Of a stretch of 64,000 nucleotides of DNA, positions 1 to 8,727 are shown one piece after another. Every line of letters starts with the position of its first letter. Positions within the stretch are counted from its first letter, which is position 1. Origin of the DNA: Aliidiomarina shirensis (GTDB lineage: Bacteria; Pseudomonadota; Gammaproteobacteria; Enterobacterales; Alteromonadaceae); assembly GCF_003987345.1 (NCBI RefSeq), contig NZ_PIPP01000001.1, positions 797,948 through 861,947 of the forward strand, given 5' to 3'. Both the position numbers and the translations under genes were made by a program. The notes under the pieces were generated by a model. It did not search any database and had not been told where the DNA came from. It saw nothing but the letters and a program-made list of their open reading frames with translations.

Positions 1-8
1 CAAAAGAA

Positions 9-977
9 GTGACCGAGTGGCTAATGCAATCGCATAGCGATGGCGTATACCCGTGCATGGCCGAATTGCTGAAGTATCGCTATCAACCTTTACGTTTACC
101 TGTTCCCAAAGCCAGTGGTAACTCAGCTCAATCAGGCCAACGATTGAGCAAAACGAGAGGCCGAGGTATGGAATTCGATGAAGTGCGTCACTACCAAGCA
201 GGTGATGATGTACGCGCTATCGATTGGCGAGTAACTGCACGTACAGGACAAACCCACACCAAGTTATTTCGGGAAGAAAAAGAACGGCCGGTTTTTTTGT
301 GTGTCGATTTTAGTAACAGCATGTGGTTTGGCTCACAACTCCTTTTAAAATCGCTGCAAGCTGCACACGTGGCCGCTGGAATTGCTTGGCATACCGTACA
401 ACGCGGCGATCGGGTTGGTGGTTTGATTTACAATAACCATCAGCACATCGAAATTAAACCGCAAGCTCGGCAACACGGTGCTTTGTTGCTCTTAAAGCAG
501 CTCATCGCATTGCATCCGGAAATGGCTCCAGCAGAAAGCGAAAACAATCCTGATAATTCCAATACAAATCTCGGCAATAACCAACAAGATCTAGGGCAAC
601 AACTGCGGAGATTGATGAAGCTATGCCGGCCCGGCGCTGATATCGTTATTATTAGCGATTTTAGTGAGTTGGATTCGGCCACGATCAAGTTGCTCCAAGG
701 TTTACGCAAGCATCATACCGTTACCGCTATCATGATTACCGATCCGTTCGAAGAACGCTTACCGCAAAATGTGTTTCGAGATATCGATATTTATGATGGT
801 AAAGAGCAACATACGTTGTTTCTTTCGAACCCTGACTACCATAAAAAATGGCAGCGGCAAGCTATTCAATGGCAATCCGAACGTGAACAGGGTTTGCGCC
901 GAGCTGGCGTTCGTGTAGCAACTGTATCAGCTGCTCTGCCAGCAAATATGCAGTGGTTTCATCGAGGTAAGCACTGA
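9..977 (+). CDS. DUF58 domain protein of the MoxR/Bat operon (start uncertain)
   Basis: This is a DUF58 family protein, normally encoded next to a MoxR AAA+ ATPase and VWA proteins; the family is thought to work in chaperone-like or envelope-stress functions, but its biochemistry is not settled. The hallmark N-terminal part is visible (RGRGMEFDEVRHYQAGDD, then RAIDWRVTAR), followed by a VWA-like core with FLCVDFSNSM. Its stop overlaps the next ATG by one base, so translation is coupled. The start shown is a GTG at position 9; an ATG follows at 24, and the frame is still open to the window edge, so the true start may lie further left. MoxR is expected just outside the window. Confidence 0.85.
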   Translation: MTEWLMQSHSDGVYPCMAELLKYRYQPLRLPVPKASGNSAQSGQRLSKTRGRGMEFDEVRHYQAGDDVRAIDWRVTARTGQTHTKLFREEKERPVFLCVDFSNSMWFGSQLLLKSLQAAHVAAGIAWHTVQRGDRVGGLIYNNHQHIEIKPQARQHGALLLLKQLIALHPEMAPAESENNPDNSNTNLGNNQQDLGQQLRRLMKLCRPGADIVIISDFSELDSATIKLLQGLRKHHTVTAIMITDPFEERLPQNVFRDIDIYDGKEQHTLFLSNPDYHKKWQRQAIQWQSEREQGLRRAGVRVATVSAALPANMQWFHRGKH

Positions 978-1450
978 TGAACGCATTACCTGAACTAAAT
1001 GATATTGTACCGGCAGAAAGCGCTCATTGGTGGCCTTTACCATGGGGATACTGGGCTATTGCCATAGCTTTACTAGTGTTAATAGTAAGTGTTTTGTATG
1101 CTCGCCACCAACATCGGCAACGGAATCGTATCAGTAAAGCTGCACTAGTAGAAATTTCACGCTCACATGCAAGTTTAAGTGCATTAAATAGTGTTGCGAA
1201 ACGCGCAGCGCTGCAAGTGTGGCCGCAAGAAGAAGTGGCTCATTTACAAGGTGCCGATTGGCATCGCTTCTTGATAAAAACCATGCCGAAACATAAACAA
1301 GAAGCCTTTGCTGCAAGTTTACAACCATTTACCGCGCGCATGTATCAACCAGAAAGTAGCGATAATGTGCAAGCGTACCGGGCACTCATTCACCAATGGT
1401 TACAGTTTGGATTACCGAAAGTAGCGCCAAAACGGAGGCCGCATGTTTGA
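977..1450 (+). CDS. DUF4381 membrane protein
   Basis: A 157-residue protein with one strong transmembrane segment near residues 27-43 (WAIAIALLVLIVSVLYA) and a basic cytoplasmic tail. The conserved N-terminal pattern LPELNDIVPAESAHWWPLPWG is typical of DUF4381, a small family found between DUF58 and VWA genes in Bat operons. Its start overlaps the DUF58 stop by one base and its end overlaps the next gene by eight bases, so the three are co-translated. No catalytic motif is visible; a membrane scaffold role is inferred from context only. Confidence 0.8.
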   Translation: MNALPELNDIVPAESAHWWPLPWGYWAIAIALLVLIVSVLYARHQHRQRNRISKAALVEISRSHASLSALNSVAKRAALQVWPQEEVAHLQGADWHRFLIKTMPKHKQEAFAASLQPFTARMYQPESSDNVQAYRALIHQWLQFGLPKVAPKRRPHV

Positions 1451-2450
1451 GTTTGCTTGGCCTTGGATCTTTCTACTATTGCCACTACCTTTGCTTGCGC
1501 GCTGGCTGTTGCCCGCCGCAAAAAGAGCAAACGCATCGCTTTGGTTGCCGCAGGCACAATTTTTACGCCCTACTGACAGCTCAGCAATTCAGGCCCAGCA
1601 TCGCTTGTGGTTACTGCCCCTACTCGTTTGGGTTTCGATACTTGCCGCGGCAGCACAACCCCGGTGGCTTGATGAGCCTATTCCTGTGAATCCGGAAGCC
1701 CGAGAAATCATGATCGCGCTCGATTTGTCCGGGAGCATGGAAATGGACGACATGACCTATAACGGCCGCAGAGCCACACGCTTGGAGGCGGCCCACAAAA
1801 TTCTGGCAGATTTCATTCGGCGCCGACAAGGCGATCGTATTGGCCTGATTGTATACGCTGATTCGGCACATGTTTACGTTCCTATTTCTAGTGATTTAGA
1901 AACCGTAGCGCAGTTAGCTGAAGAGGCTCGAATAGGGCTAGCTGGCGAACGCACAGCACTCGGTGATGCCATTGCGCTTTCAATTCGCTATTTTGAAGAA
2001 CGGGAAACCTCAGAACGTGTGGTGCTCATGATTACCGACGGCATGATTAATTCTGGGAATATTACCGCCGACCAAGCCATCTATTTAGCACAAAATCACG
2101 ATGTGAAAATTCATACTATCGGAATTGGCGCGGAAGAAGTAACGGTAAGAGGATTATTTGGCGAGCGGCGAATAAATCCGAGTAGTGATTTAGATGAGAG
2201 TTTTTTGGCAACTGTTGCCGAAACCACCGGCGGCGAGTATTTTCGCGCAAAAAGTGAAAGTGATATGGAATCAATCTATGCAGCTATTGATAGCTTAGAA
2301 CCCATAGCTGCCGATGAACAGTTCTTTCGCCCCCACACCAGCTTAGTTCACTGGCCATTGGCTATTGGATTACTGCTGTTCCTTTTCCACATTATTGGTA
2401 TTACGTGGGGCAAATTAGTTTGGCAACGATTAGCAGGTGGTAGTAAATGA
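1443..2450 (+). CDS. VWA domain membrane protein, BatA-like
   Basis: A 335-residue BatA-type protein: N-terminal transmembrane segments (about residues 5-25 and 53-71), a von Willebrand A domain, and a C-terminal transmembrane segment near 305-325. The VWA metal site is intact, with D94, S96 and S98 in DLSGSM, and a later MITDG motif. Such proteins are anchored in the inner membrane with the VWA domain in the periplasm. The gene overlaps both neighbours (8 and 4 bases), which places it firmly in the operon. Confidence 0.88.
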   Translation: MFEFAWPWIFLLLPLPLLARWLLPAAKRANASLWLPQAQFLRPTDSSAIQAQHRLWLLPLLVWVSILAAAAQPRWLDEPIPVNPEAREIMIALDLSGSMEMDDMTYNGRRATRLEAAHKILADFIRRRQGDRIGLIVYADSAHVYVPISSDLETVAQLAEEARIGLAGERTALGDAIALSIRYFEERETSERVVLMITDGMINSGNITADQAIYLAQNHDVKIHTIGIGAEEVTVRGLFGERRINPSSDLDESFLATVAETTGGEYFRAKSESDMESIYAAIDSLEPIAADEQFFRPHTSLVHWPLAIGLLLFLFHIIGITWGKLVWQRLAGGSK

Positions 2451-4255
2451 GTGAATTTCATTTTCTTCGCCCTGAGTGGCTTTGGCTCTTGATACCTTGG
2501 CTCGTTTGCTTACCGTGGCTGCGTACTTACATGCACAAACGCGCCAATTGGCAGCATTTAATTGCATCACACCTGAGCCAACGGTTAATGCAAGGCAGCA
2601 CCTCTCGAACCTCGCAGTGGCCGTTTTATGCGTTGATTAGCGGTTTGTTGATCACTATCATCGGCCTTTCTGGGCCAAGCTGGCAGCGAATTTCTGTGCC
2701 GCTTTTTAACCAAGATCAAGGTGCAGTGATCGTATTAGATGCGAGCATGCAAACCCGAGCCCAGGATACCAACCCAGATCGCTTTACCCGCTTGAGCTTT
2801 AAAGCTACCGATATTGTTAATCAGTTCAATGTTGGGCAACTGGGGTTTATCGCTTATGCCGGTGATGCGTTTACCGTAACCCCGCTAACGCGCGATAGTG
2901 CCACCATTTTGCAAAGCCTACAGGTTCTCACTCCGGAAATTATGCCCACGCCGGGAAATGATCCGCTTTTGGCCATGCAAGAAGCCGCTCGATTACTTTC
3001 AGCGGCGGGCTATGCAGAAGGCGAAATAATCTGGCTCACCAGTGGTATTGACCAACGTGATATGGAAGATTTACGGCAATTTTTCCGCACCAATAACTAT
3101 CGAGTTTCGATTCTAGCTGCGGGTACTGAAGATGGCGCCCCGATTCGTGATAGCGAAGGTGAATTACTGCGTGATAATTCTGGTCGTGTAATTCTGGCCC
3201 GGTTAATACCAGAATATCTACAGCGTATTAGTTCTGAAACCGGAGGCCGTTATGTGTTAGCTACCGTAGATGGTAGCGACGTAACAACCATCATGGATTT
3301 TTCCCGACAGCAAAACGACACCTCGGAATCGGTTCAACAAGGAGAGCAATGGCGTGATGCGGGGCCTTGGTTCGTTTTATTACTGATACCTTTGGTAATA
3401 CTTGCGGCGCGCAAAGGCGTTCTCTGGGCTCTACTTTTGGCGTTCCTGTTCGCACCTGAACCTGTTATTGCGCAATCAGTAGCTGATGCACCAGATACCG
3501 ATAAACAACAGCGTGTTCCGGGTTGGAAGCTCCCGTTTAGCAACCGTGCACAATATGCCGAAGAGCAATTTCGAGCTGGCAATTATCGAGTTGCAGCGGA
3601 AAATTATACCGATCCCATGGCACAAGGCATGGCATGGTATCGGGCTGAAGATTATGCCAACGCCGCAGAGAGTTTTGCCCAAGTAAGAACACCCGAAGGC
3701 GACTTCAACTTAGGCAATGCATTGGTAAATTTAGGTGAGTTAGAATCTGCTATCGCAGCTTATGAAAACGCAATAGCTGAACGCCCTGATTGGACAGAAG
3801 CACGTGAAAACCTAGCGCTAACCAAAGAAATGTTAGAACAGCAAGAGCAAGAAAATAGTAACGAAAGCTCTGAAGATGGAGAGCCTAACGCTGAAGAATC
3901 AGAATCGGGCGAGCAAGACGGTAGCGAGAACGAAACTACCGATAGTGAACAACAATCAAATCAGCAAGAAAATCAACCTGATAGTAGCGATGAAGCGGAC
4001 GCAGACAACCGCGGCACTGACGAGCAAGAAGGTAGCAGTGCGGAAGAACGTGAAGGGGTTTTACCTGATACTGATGAAGCGCTAAGCGAGGAAGAAGCTT
4101 TAGCCGCACAACTTGAAGCATTATCGACTGAGGAGGCTGAAGAACTTGAACAGCTATTGCGCAAGGTTGACGATGACCCCGCTATATTGTTGCGGAACCG
4201 ACTATTGCTCGAAGCTCAGCGGCGCCGCTTAAGAAATCCGCCGCGGAGTAATTAA
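2447..4255 (+). CDS. VWA plus TPR membrane protein, BatB/BatC fusion
   Basis: A 602-residue fusion of a BatB-like VWA domain and a BatC-like TPR region. Order: transmembrane segments near 12-25 and 60-77, VWA domain about 90-285, transmembrane segment about 307-340, TPR repeats about 365-460, then a long Glu/Gln/Ser-rich tail (about 465-560) and a short basic end. The metal-site motif is altered: D98-A-S100-M-Q102, so the second serine of DxSxS is replaced by Gln. The gene starts four bases before the end of the BatA-like gene (ATGA overlap). Confidence 0.87.
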   Translation: MSEFHFLRPEWLWLLIPWLVCLPWLRTYMHKRANWQHLIASHLSQRLMQGSTSRTSQWPFYALISGLLITIIGLSGPSWQRISVPLFNQDQGAVIVLDASMQTRAQDTNPDRFTRLSFKATDIVNQFNVGQLGFIAYAGDAFTVTPLTRDSATILQSLQVLTPEIMPTPGNDPLLAMQEAARLLSAAGYAEGEIIWLTSGIDQRDMEDLRQFFRTNNYRVSILAAGTEDGAPIRDSEGELLRDNSGRVILARLIPEYLQRISSETGGRYVLATVDGSDVTTIMDFSRQQNDTSESVQQGEQWRDAGPWFVLLLIPLVILAARKGVLWALLLAFLFAPEPVIAQSVADAPDTDKQQRVPGWKLPFSNRAQYAEEQFRAGNYRVAAENYTDPMAQGMAWYRAEDYANAAESFAQVRTPEGDFNLGNALVNLGELESAIAAYENAIAERPDWTEARENLALTKEMLEQQEQENSNESSEDGEPNAEESESGEQDGSENETTDSEQQSNQQENQPDSSDEADADNRGTDEQEGSSAEEREGVLPDTDEALSEEEALAAQLEALSTEEAEELEQLLRKVDDDPAILLRNRLLLEAQRRRLRNPPRSN

Positions 4256-4333
4256 ACTGTTAATCCGCAGCCGCAGTATTCTATTTTTTGCTGTATCACG
4301 ACATTGCGAGATATCGCATTAGAGGTTTGGAAC

Positions 4334-6046
4334 ATGAAAAAAAATATCGCTGTTATAGCACTCCTACTTTTTAACTTGCCTAGTTACGGACAACAGGCAA
4401 CGGCGAGTGTTGATAAAAATCCAGTTGTTGAATATGGCGCACTGGTGCTTACGATTACCAGCGATGAACGTTTAGCTCCCAATACATTTTCACCGGAGCG
4501 TTGGATTAGTGATTTTGAAATTAGAGGCACTGCGGTTAATAGCAGTGCAACAACTATTAATAATCAAGTTTCTCGCTCTATTGAATGGCGTGTTTCTTTG
4601 GTGGCGCCCGCCGCCGGTACCTACGAAATCCCTGCAATTACCGTTGGGAATGCGCAAACAGCTCCGATTCAAGTGCGAGTGATCGCGGCAAGCGAACAAG
4701 CTCCGGAAGAACGGAATTATTTTATTGAAACCACTCTGGATAGCGATTCTGTTTATGTACAACAGCAACTCACTTACACGGTAAAGCTCTATGTCGCTGA
4801 CCAATTAGAAAGCGGAAGCTTAGGTTTTCCAAGTATGGAACATGTCACCGTCGAGCAACTCGGGCAAGACCGACAATCGCAAGAAGTTATCGACGGTCGA
4901 CGATTTCAAGTACTGACTCGTACTTATGGAATAACCCCAAGGCGCAGCGGTGAGTTAACTATTCCCGGTGTACGTTTTGATGGTCAGGTGCGGCGCATGC
5001 CGACCTCTGGGTTTAGCGCATTAGGGAGAATTGAGCCGGTTAGCGCACGTTCAGACGACATCAACATCAATGTTCAACCGCGCCCTAGCAATTACACAGG
5101 TACGTGGCTTCCAAGCGAGCAAGTAACAATTGAAGAACACTGGGATCCAGATAGTTCGAGTTTTACGGTTGGTGAACCCATTACCCGAAGAGTTGTAGTA
5201 ACTGCTGTTGGCGTGCGGCCAGAGCAATTACCTGAGCTTAATTTAGAGTATCCGCCGGAGCTTCGTGTTTATCCAGATCGAGGGCAAACCGAAGCAAGTG
5301 TGATCCGTGGAAAATCGGTTGCACGCGCTAGCTATACAACAGCTATCGTGCCTGCGAGCGCAGGGGAATTTGTACTTCCGGCGATACAAGTTCCATGGTG
5401 GAATACTCGTACCAACCAAATAGAGTACGCAGAGCTTCCTGAGCGCTCGGTAAAGGTACTATCGCCGCCCGGAGGGCTCACGGTACCAGGAACAATGCAA
5501 AGCGAACCTGAGCTTACTGAAACGGATTCCGAGAACACCGAGCAACCCGCTCAAACGGTAGCTATTTCGGAGTATGAAGCGCAATTGGCGCAACAGCAGA
5601 AGTTGCTCACCTACTGGCAGTATGCGGCTGCAGCATTCGGCACGCTCTGGCTGCTAACTTTAATATGGCTTATTCGCTTAAAGTACAAAAATAGAATGAA
5701 TTCCAAGGTACCAAGCTCTCTACCTGTGGTACCACAGCAGGTAAGAAAGCCTTTGCACGAACTTAAGCAGGCCTGCCGCACCAATAATGCAGCGGCAGCA
5801 CGAAGCGCGTTACTTGCTTGGCATCATGCCAGAACTGGGAAAACAGTCCATGGTTTGTTCGCAGTAGCCAAATCATTCGAAAGTTCAGATTTGCATCAGC
5901 GTATTCAAGAGTTAGAGGCGGCACTCTATAGTAAAAATACTCAGGATTGGAGTTCCGGCAAAGCGCTATGGTCTGAAATTCAACGGTTACATCAGGTTAA
6001 AACTGGACCGGAATCAGAGCTCCCCAGTTTATATCCCAACACGTAA
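4334..6046 (+). CDS. batD: BatD family protein
   Basis: A 570-residue BatD-like protein: signal peptide with cleavage after about SYGQ, beta-rich periplasmic domains with repeated immunoglobulin-like oxygen-tolerance patterns, a transmembrane segment near residues 430-450 (YAAAAFGTLWLLTLIWLI) and a basic cytoplasmic tail. I chose the ATG at 4334 rather than one 30 bases upstream because GAGG lies at 4322-4325 at proper spacing and the signal peptide starts there (MKKNIAVIALLL). It is the last gene of the Bat operon and is followed by a strong bidirectional terminator. Confidence 0.85.
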   Translation: MKKNIAVIALLLFNLPSYGQQATASVDKNPVVEYGALVLTITSDERLAPNTFSPERWISDFEIRGTAVNSSATTINNQVSRSIEWRVSLVAPAAGTYEIPAITVGNAQTAPIQVRVIAASEQAPEERNYFIETTLDSDSVYVQQQLTYTVKLYVADQLESGSLGFPSMEHVTVEQLGQDRQSQEVIDGRRFQVLTRTYGITPRRSGELTIPGVRFDGQVRRMPTSGFSALGRIEPVSARSDDININVQPRPSNYTGTWLPSEQVTIEEHWDPDSSSFTVGEPITRRVVVTAVGVRPEQLPELNLEYPPELRVYPDRGQTEASVIRGKSVARASYTTAIVPASAGEFVLPAIQVPWWNTRTNQIEYAELPERSVKVLSPPGGLTVPGTMQSEPELTETDSENTEQPAQTVAISEYEAQLAQQQKLLTYWQYAAAAFGTLWLLTLIWLIRLKYKNRMNSKVPSSLPVVPQQVRKPLHELKQACRTNNAAAARSALLAWHHARTGKTVHGLFAVAKSFESSDLHQRIQELEAALYSKNTQDWSSGKALWSEIQRLHQVKTGPESELPSLYPNT

Positions 6047-6064
6047 TCTATTCTTCACCAATAC

Positions 6065-6102
6065 AAAAGGGCCCGATACATTTTCATGTATCGGGCCCTT
6101 TT
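6065..6102. terminator. Bidirectional intrinsic terminator between batD and ppiD
   Basis: A perfect 17-base-pair stem with a four-base loop (loop at 6082-6085). It has an A run on the left and a T run on the right, so it can stop transcription of batD from the left and ppiD from the right. Confidence 0.92.
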
Positions 6103-6193
6103 CATGATCGCTGATGTAATTGCCAATGCTATCTATATTGTGCTCGGTTCAATGAACATCCACGGCACAACTAGCTAACGGCCAACAATCCAA

Positions 6194-8056
6194 TTACAGA
6201 CGGCGCTCAATAGTAGCTTTAGCTTTTAACGCATCCATAACCGCACGATAAGCTAATTCAGCATATTGGCTTTCTAATTGACGCTTAGAACGCTCAGCAT
6301 CCTCTGCGTCGACAACGCCTGGCTGCATATTGGTTAACTCGATAACCGCAGCATCACCATTACTAAGGGTTACTTGCGCGTATACTGGGCTATCAGACAC
6401 AGGCATTCTAAATAATTGCTGACGTACCGCACCCGGCAAGTTACTACCAAAACGAGAAGCTGATTCAATATCGACAAATTCGATATCTGCCACATTATCG
6501 CCAGCCTCTACCATCGCCAAAATTTCTTGGGCACGTTCCGCGGCGAGTGCTTCTGCTTTATCAGCGCTTAAATACGCTTCGATATCAGTACGTACATCTT
6601 CTAAAGCAAGTACTTGCGGTGCTAGATACTCCGATGAGCGCACCACAAGGCTTCGATCGTCCAACTCAATCAGCTCTGAGTTCAAACCACGCTCACTTAC
6701 ATCGTCAGAAAATGCTTGCTGAAGTAGGTTAGCGTCGTCGAAACCTTCTACTGGTTCATTGCGGCTAATCCAAGGTGAAGTTTGCACAGTTAAGCCAAGC
6801 GCTGCCGCTGCTTCATCTAAGGTGTTATCCACCTCAAAAGAAATCCGAGCCAATTCTTGCTGTTGCTCAAAGTAAACACGTTCAGCTTCTGCTTGCGCAA
6901 TATTAGCGCGGATATCATCCGCTACGTCGGCAAAACTTGTGCTTTCTGCTTCAGTAAGGTCAGTCAGTTTGATTAAATGAAAACCAAATTCTGAACGAAC
7001 CACATCAGATACATCGCCTTCAGCTGCAAGCGCAAAGCCAGCGTCTTCTAGGTCAGGATCTAATGTATCACGCTCCAATAACCCTAATTCGCCGCCATCT
7101 TCACCTGAAAATATATCATCAGATTCGGTTGCCGCTAATTCAGCAAAGTCTTCACCTGCTTCTAAGCGCGATTGAATCTCACGAATGCGTTCTAATGCTG
7201 CATCTTCATTGTCACCAAACTCTACCAAGATATGTGCAATAGAGCGCGATTCTTCACTACGAAAAGACGCTGGGTTAGCATCATAGTAAGCGCGAACTTC
7301 TGCATCATCGACATCAATTGATTCGAGAACATCGGTGAAACTAAGCTCTACATAAGCTAACTTAATGCGTTCTTCTTGACGGAAAGCATCTTGGTTTTCG
7401 TAATAAAACTCTTCGATTTCAGCGTCGCTTAACTCCACAAGATCCATGTAGTCATCTGCTGAAACTAAAGCGTAGCGGCCACTCCGGCGTTCATTTTGCA
7501 GTACTTGCAAGCGTTCGCTTTCATTGTCTAATACAAACTCGCTACCAAATGCGCCCTGCATTAATGCAACGCGATTCATTTGCAACTGCAGATAGTCACG
7601 GAACGCAGTTGGTGTAAAGTCAGCTGAATTCAACTGACGAAGATAAGCATCATTGCTGAATTGACCGTTAATCTGAAATTCAGGCATTTGCCGAATTGCA
7701 TTTCGCAGCGCGTCGGCTGATTGCGATAAGTTCATATCGCTGGCAAGTTGTACAGCTAGCTCTTCTTCGATCATCTGTTCGAGCACACCAACACGCATTT
7801 CACGCATGTAGGTTTCATCTGCAGCAAGCATTTCGAACATTTCACCGAACTGCTGTTCCATTCTCGCCCGTTGGCCTTGATAAGCACGGTCGAAATCAGC
7901 ACGAGAAATTTCTTTGTCGTTCACTTTAGCAGCGTAATCATCAACACTACCACCGAGGTAAGCACTCACCCCAGTAAACGCAAAAGCAAGAATAATTATA
8001 AACAGGATGGTTTTTACCACCGGGCCCTGTGTGCCCTCACGTATCCTATCGAGCAT
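6194..8056 (-). CDS. ppiD: Periplasmic folding chaperone PpiD (parvulin-type)
   Basis: A 620-residue PpiD: short cytoplasmic N-terminus (MLDRIREGTQGPVVK), one transmembrane anchor, a SurA-like N-terminal chaperone region, a central parvulin PPIC domain (SIAHILVEF followed by GEDGGELGLLERD), and a C-terminal SurA-like region. It assists outer-membrane and periplasmic proteins leaving the Sec translocon. The start at 8056 is preferred over one 54 bases upstream: it matches the conserved family N-terminus, has AAAGAG upstream, and the longer start would lie close to the hupB terminator. It follows hupB as in most gammaproteobacteria. Confidence 0.95.
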   Translation of the reverse strand: MLDRIREGTQGPVVKTILFIIILAFAFTGVSAYLGGSVDDYAAKVNDKEISRADFDRAYQGQRARMEQQFGEMFEMLAADETYMREMRVGVLEQMIEEELAVQLASDMNLSQSADALRNAIRQMPEFQINGQFSNDAYLRQLNSADFTPTAFRDYLQLQMNRVALMQGAFGSEFVLDNESERLQVLQNERRSGRYALVSADDYMDLVELSDAEIEEFYYENQDAFRQEERIKLAYVELSFTDVLESIDVDDAEVRAYYDANPASFRSEESRSIAHILVEFGDNEDAALERIREIQSRLEAGEDFAELAATESDDIFSGEDGGELGLLERDTLDPDLEDAGFALAAEGDVSDVVRSEFGFHLIKLTDLTEAESTSFADVADDIRANIAQAEAERVYFEQQQELARISFEVDNTLDEAAAALGLTVQTSPWISRNEPVEGFDDANLLQQAFSDDVSERGLNSELIELDDRSLVVRSSEYLAPQVLALEDVRTDIEAYLSADKAEALAAERAQEILAMVEAGDNVADIEFVDIESASRFGSNLPGAVRQQLFRMPVSDSPVYAQVTLSNGDAAVIELTNMQPGVVDAEDAERSKRQLESQYAELAYRAVMDALKAKATIERRL

Positions 8057-8098
8057 CGTTTTACTCTTTCCACCAGCTATTGTTGAACCATCAACATG

Positions 8099-8124
8099 AA
8101 AAAAGCGCATCGGAAGATGCGCTT
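8099..8124 (-). terminator. Intrinsic terminator of hupB
   Basis: On the minus strand: stem GCGCATC / GATGCGC with a four-base loop, extended by AA/TT, followed by six T. It lies between the hupB stop and the ppiD start, so hupB mRNA ends here and ppiD needs read-through or its own promoter. Confidence 0.9.
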
Positions 8125-8187
8125 CTTGCAGTCATCTCGTCGCGAAGTATATCACAGTTTTCGCGGCGGTTTTAAAATGCTTACTTC

Positions 8188-8460
8188 TTAGTTTACCGCA
8201 TCTTTTAGTGCTTTACCGGCTTTGAAAGCTGGTACTTTAGCAGCAGAGATTTGGATTGTTTGGCCAGTTTGTGGGTTACGGCCTGTGCGAGCAGAACGCT
8301 CACGAACAGTGAAAGTGCCGAAACCTACTAATGCTACTTGGTCATCACTTTTAAGAGCTTCAGTAACAGTACTGATAAAAGAATCAAGTGCGCGTCCAGC
8401 AGCTGCTTTTGAAAGTTCTGCGTCTGCTGCGATTTTGTCAATTAGCTGAGACTTATTCAC
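8188..8460 (-). CDS. hupB: DNA-binding protein HU-beta
   Basis: A 90-residue HU protein with the family's usual length. It begins [11 protein letters not shown] and carries the DNA-binding arm [21 protein letters not shown]. The start codon is GTG with a strong AAGGGG site eight bases upstream (8469-8474). It compacts DNA as a homodimer or with HU-alpha. The position between lon and ppiD is the classical one. Confidence 0.97.
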   Translation of the reverse strand: MNKSQLIDKIAADAELSKAAAGRALDSFISTVTEALKSDDQVALVGFGTFTVRERSARTGRNPQTGQTIQISAAKVPAFKAGKALKDAVN

Positions 8461-8524
8461 AGTGTCATCCCCTTAGATTGTTATTATGGAGTTTTTTAGT
8501 TCCATTAAAAATAGTACAGACAAG

Positions 8525-8553
8525 TTTATAACAAGCTTATACCATTAGTTCAA
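8525..8553 (-). promoter_or_regulatory. Probable sigma-70 promoter of hupB
   Basis: On the minus strand: -35 TTGAAC (8548-8553), 17-base spacer, -10 TATAAA (8525-8530), about 65 bases before the hupB GTG. Read from sequence only. Confidence 0.55.
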
Positions 8554-8689
8554 GCATTTGAAAATGCTATTTTGAGTTACCCTACCACTCCGCATGCCTT
8601 TGTTGGCAAGGGCGGGCACTAGACTCTAGGCTATCACAGTGATTTTGGATGAAAAGCATTTTTTCGCTTTAAATTAACAATTTTTACGT

Positions 8690-8713
8690 AAAGAGGCTGA
8701 GAACAGCCTCTTT
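8690..8713 (-). terminator. Stem-loop after lon
   Basis: A perfect ten-base-pair stem (AAAGAGGCTG / CAGCCTCTTT) with loop TTCT on the minus strand, 15 bases past the lon stop. The following bases are ACGTAAAAATT, a weak T tract, so termination may be partial. Confidence 0.6.
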
Positions 8714-8727
8714 AGGTACCATAAAAA

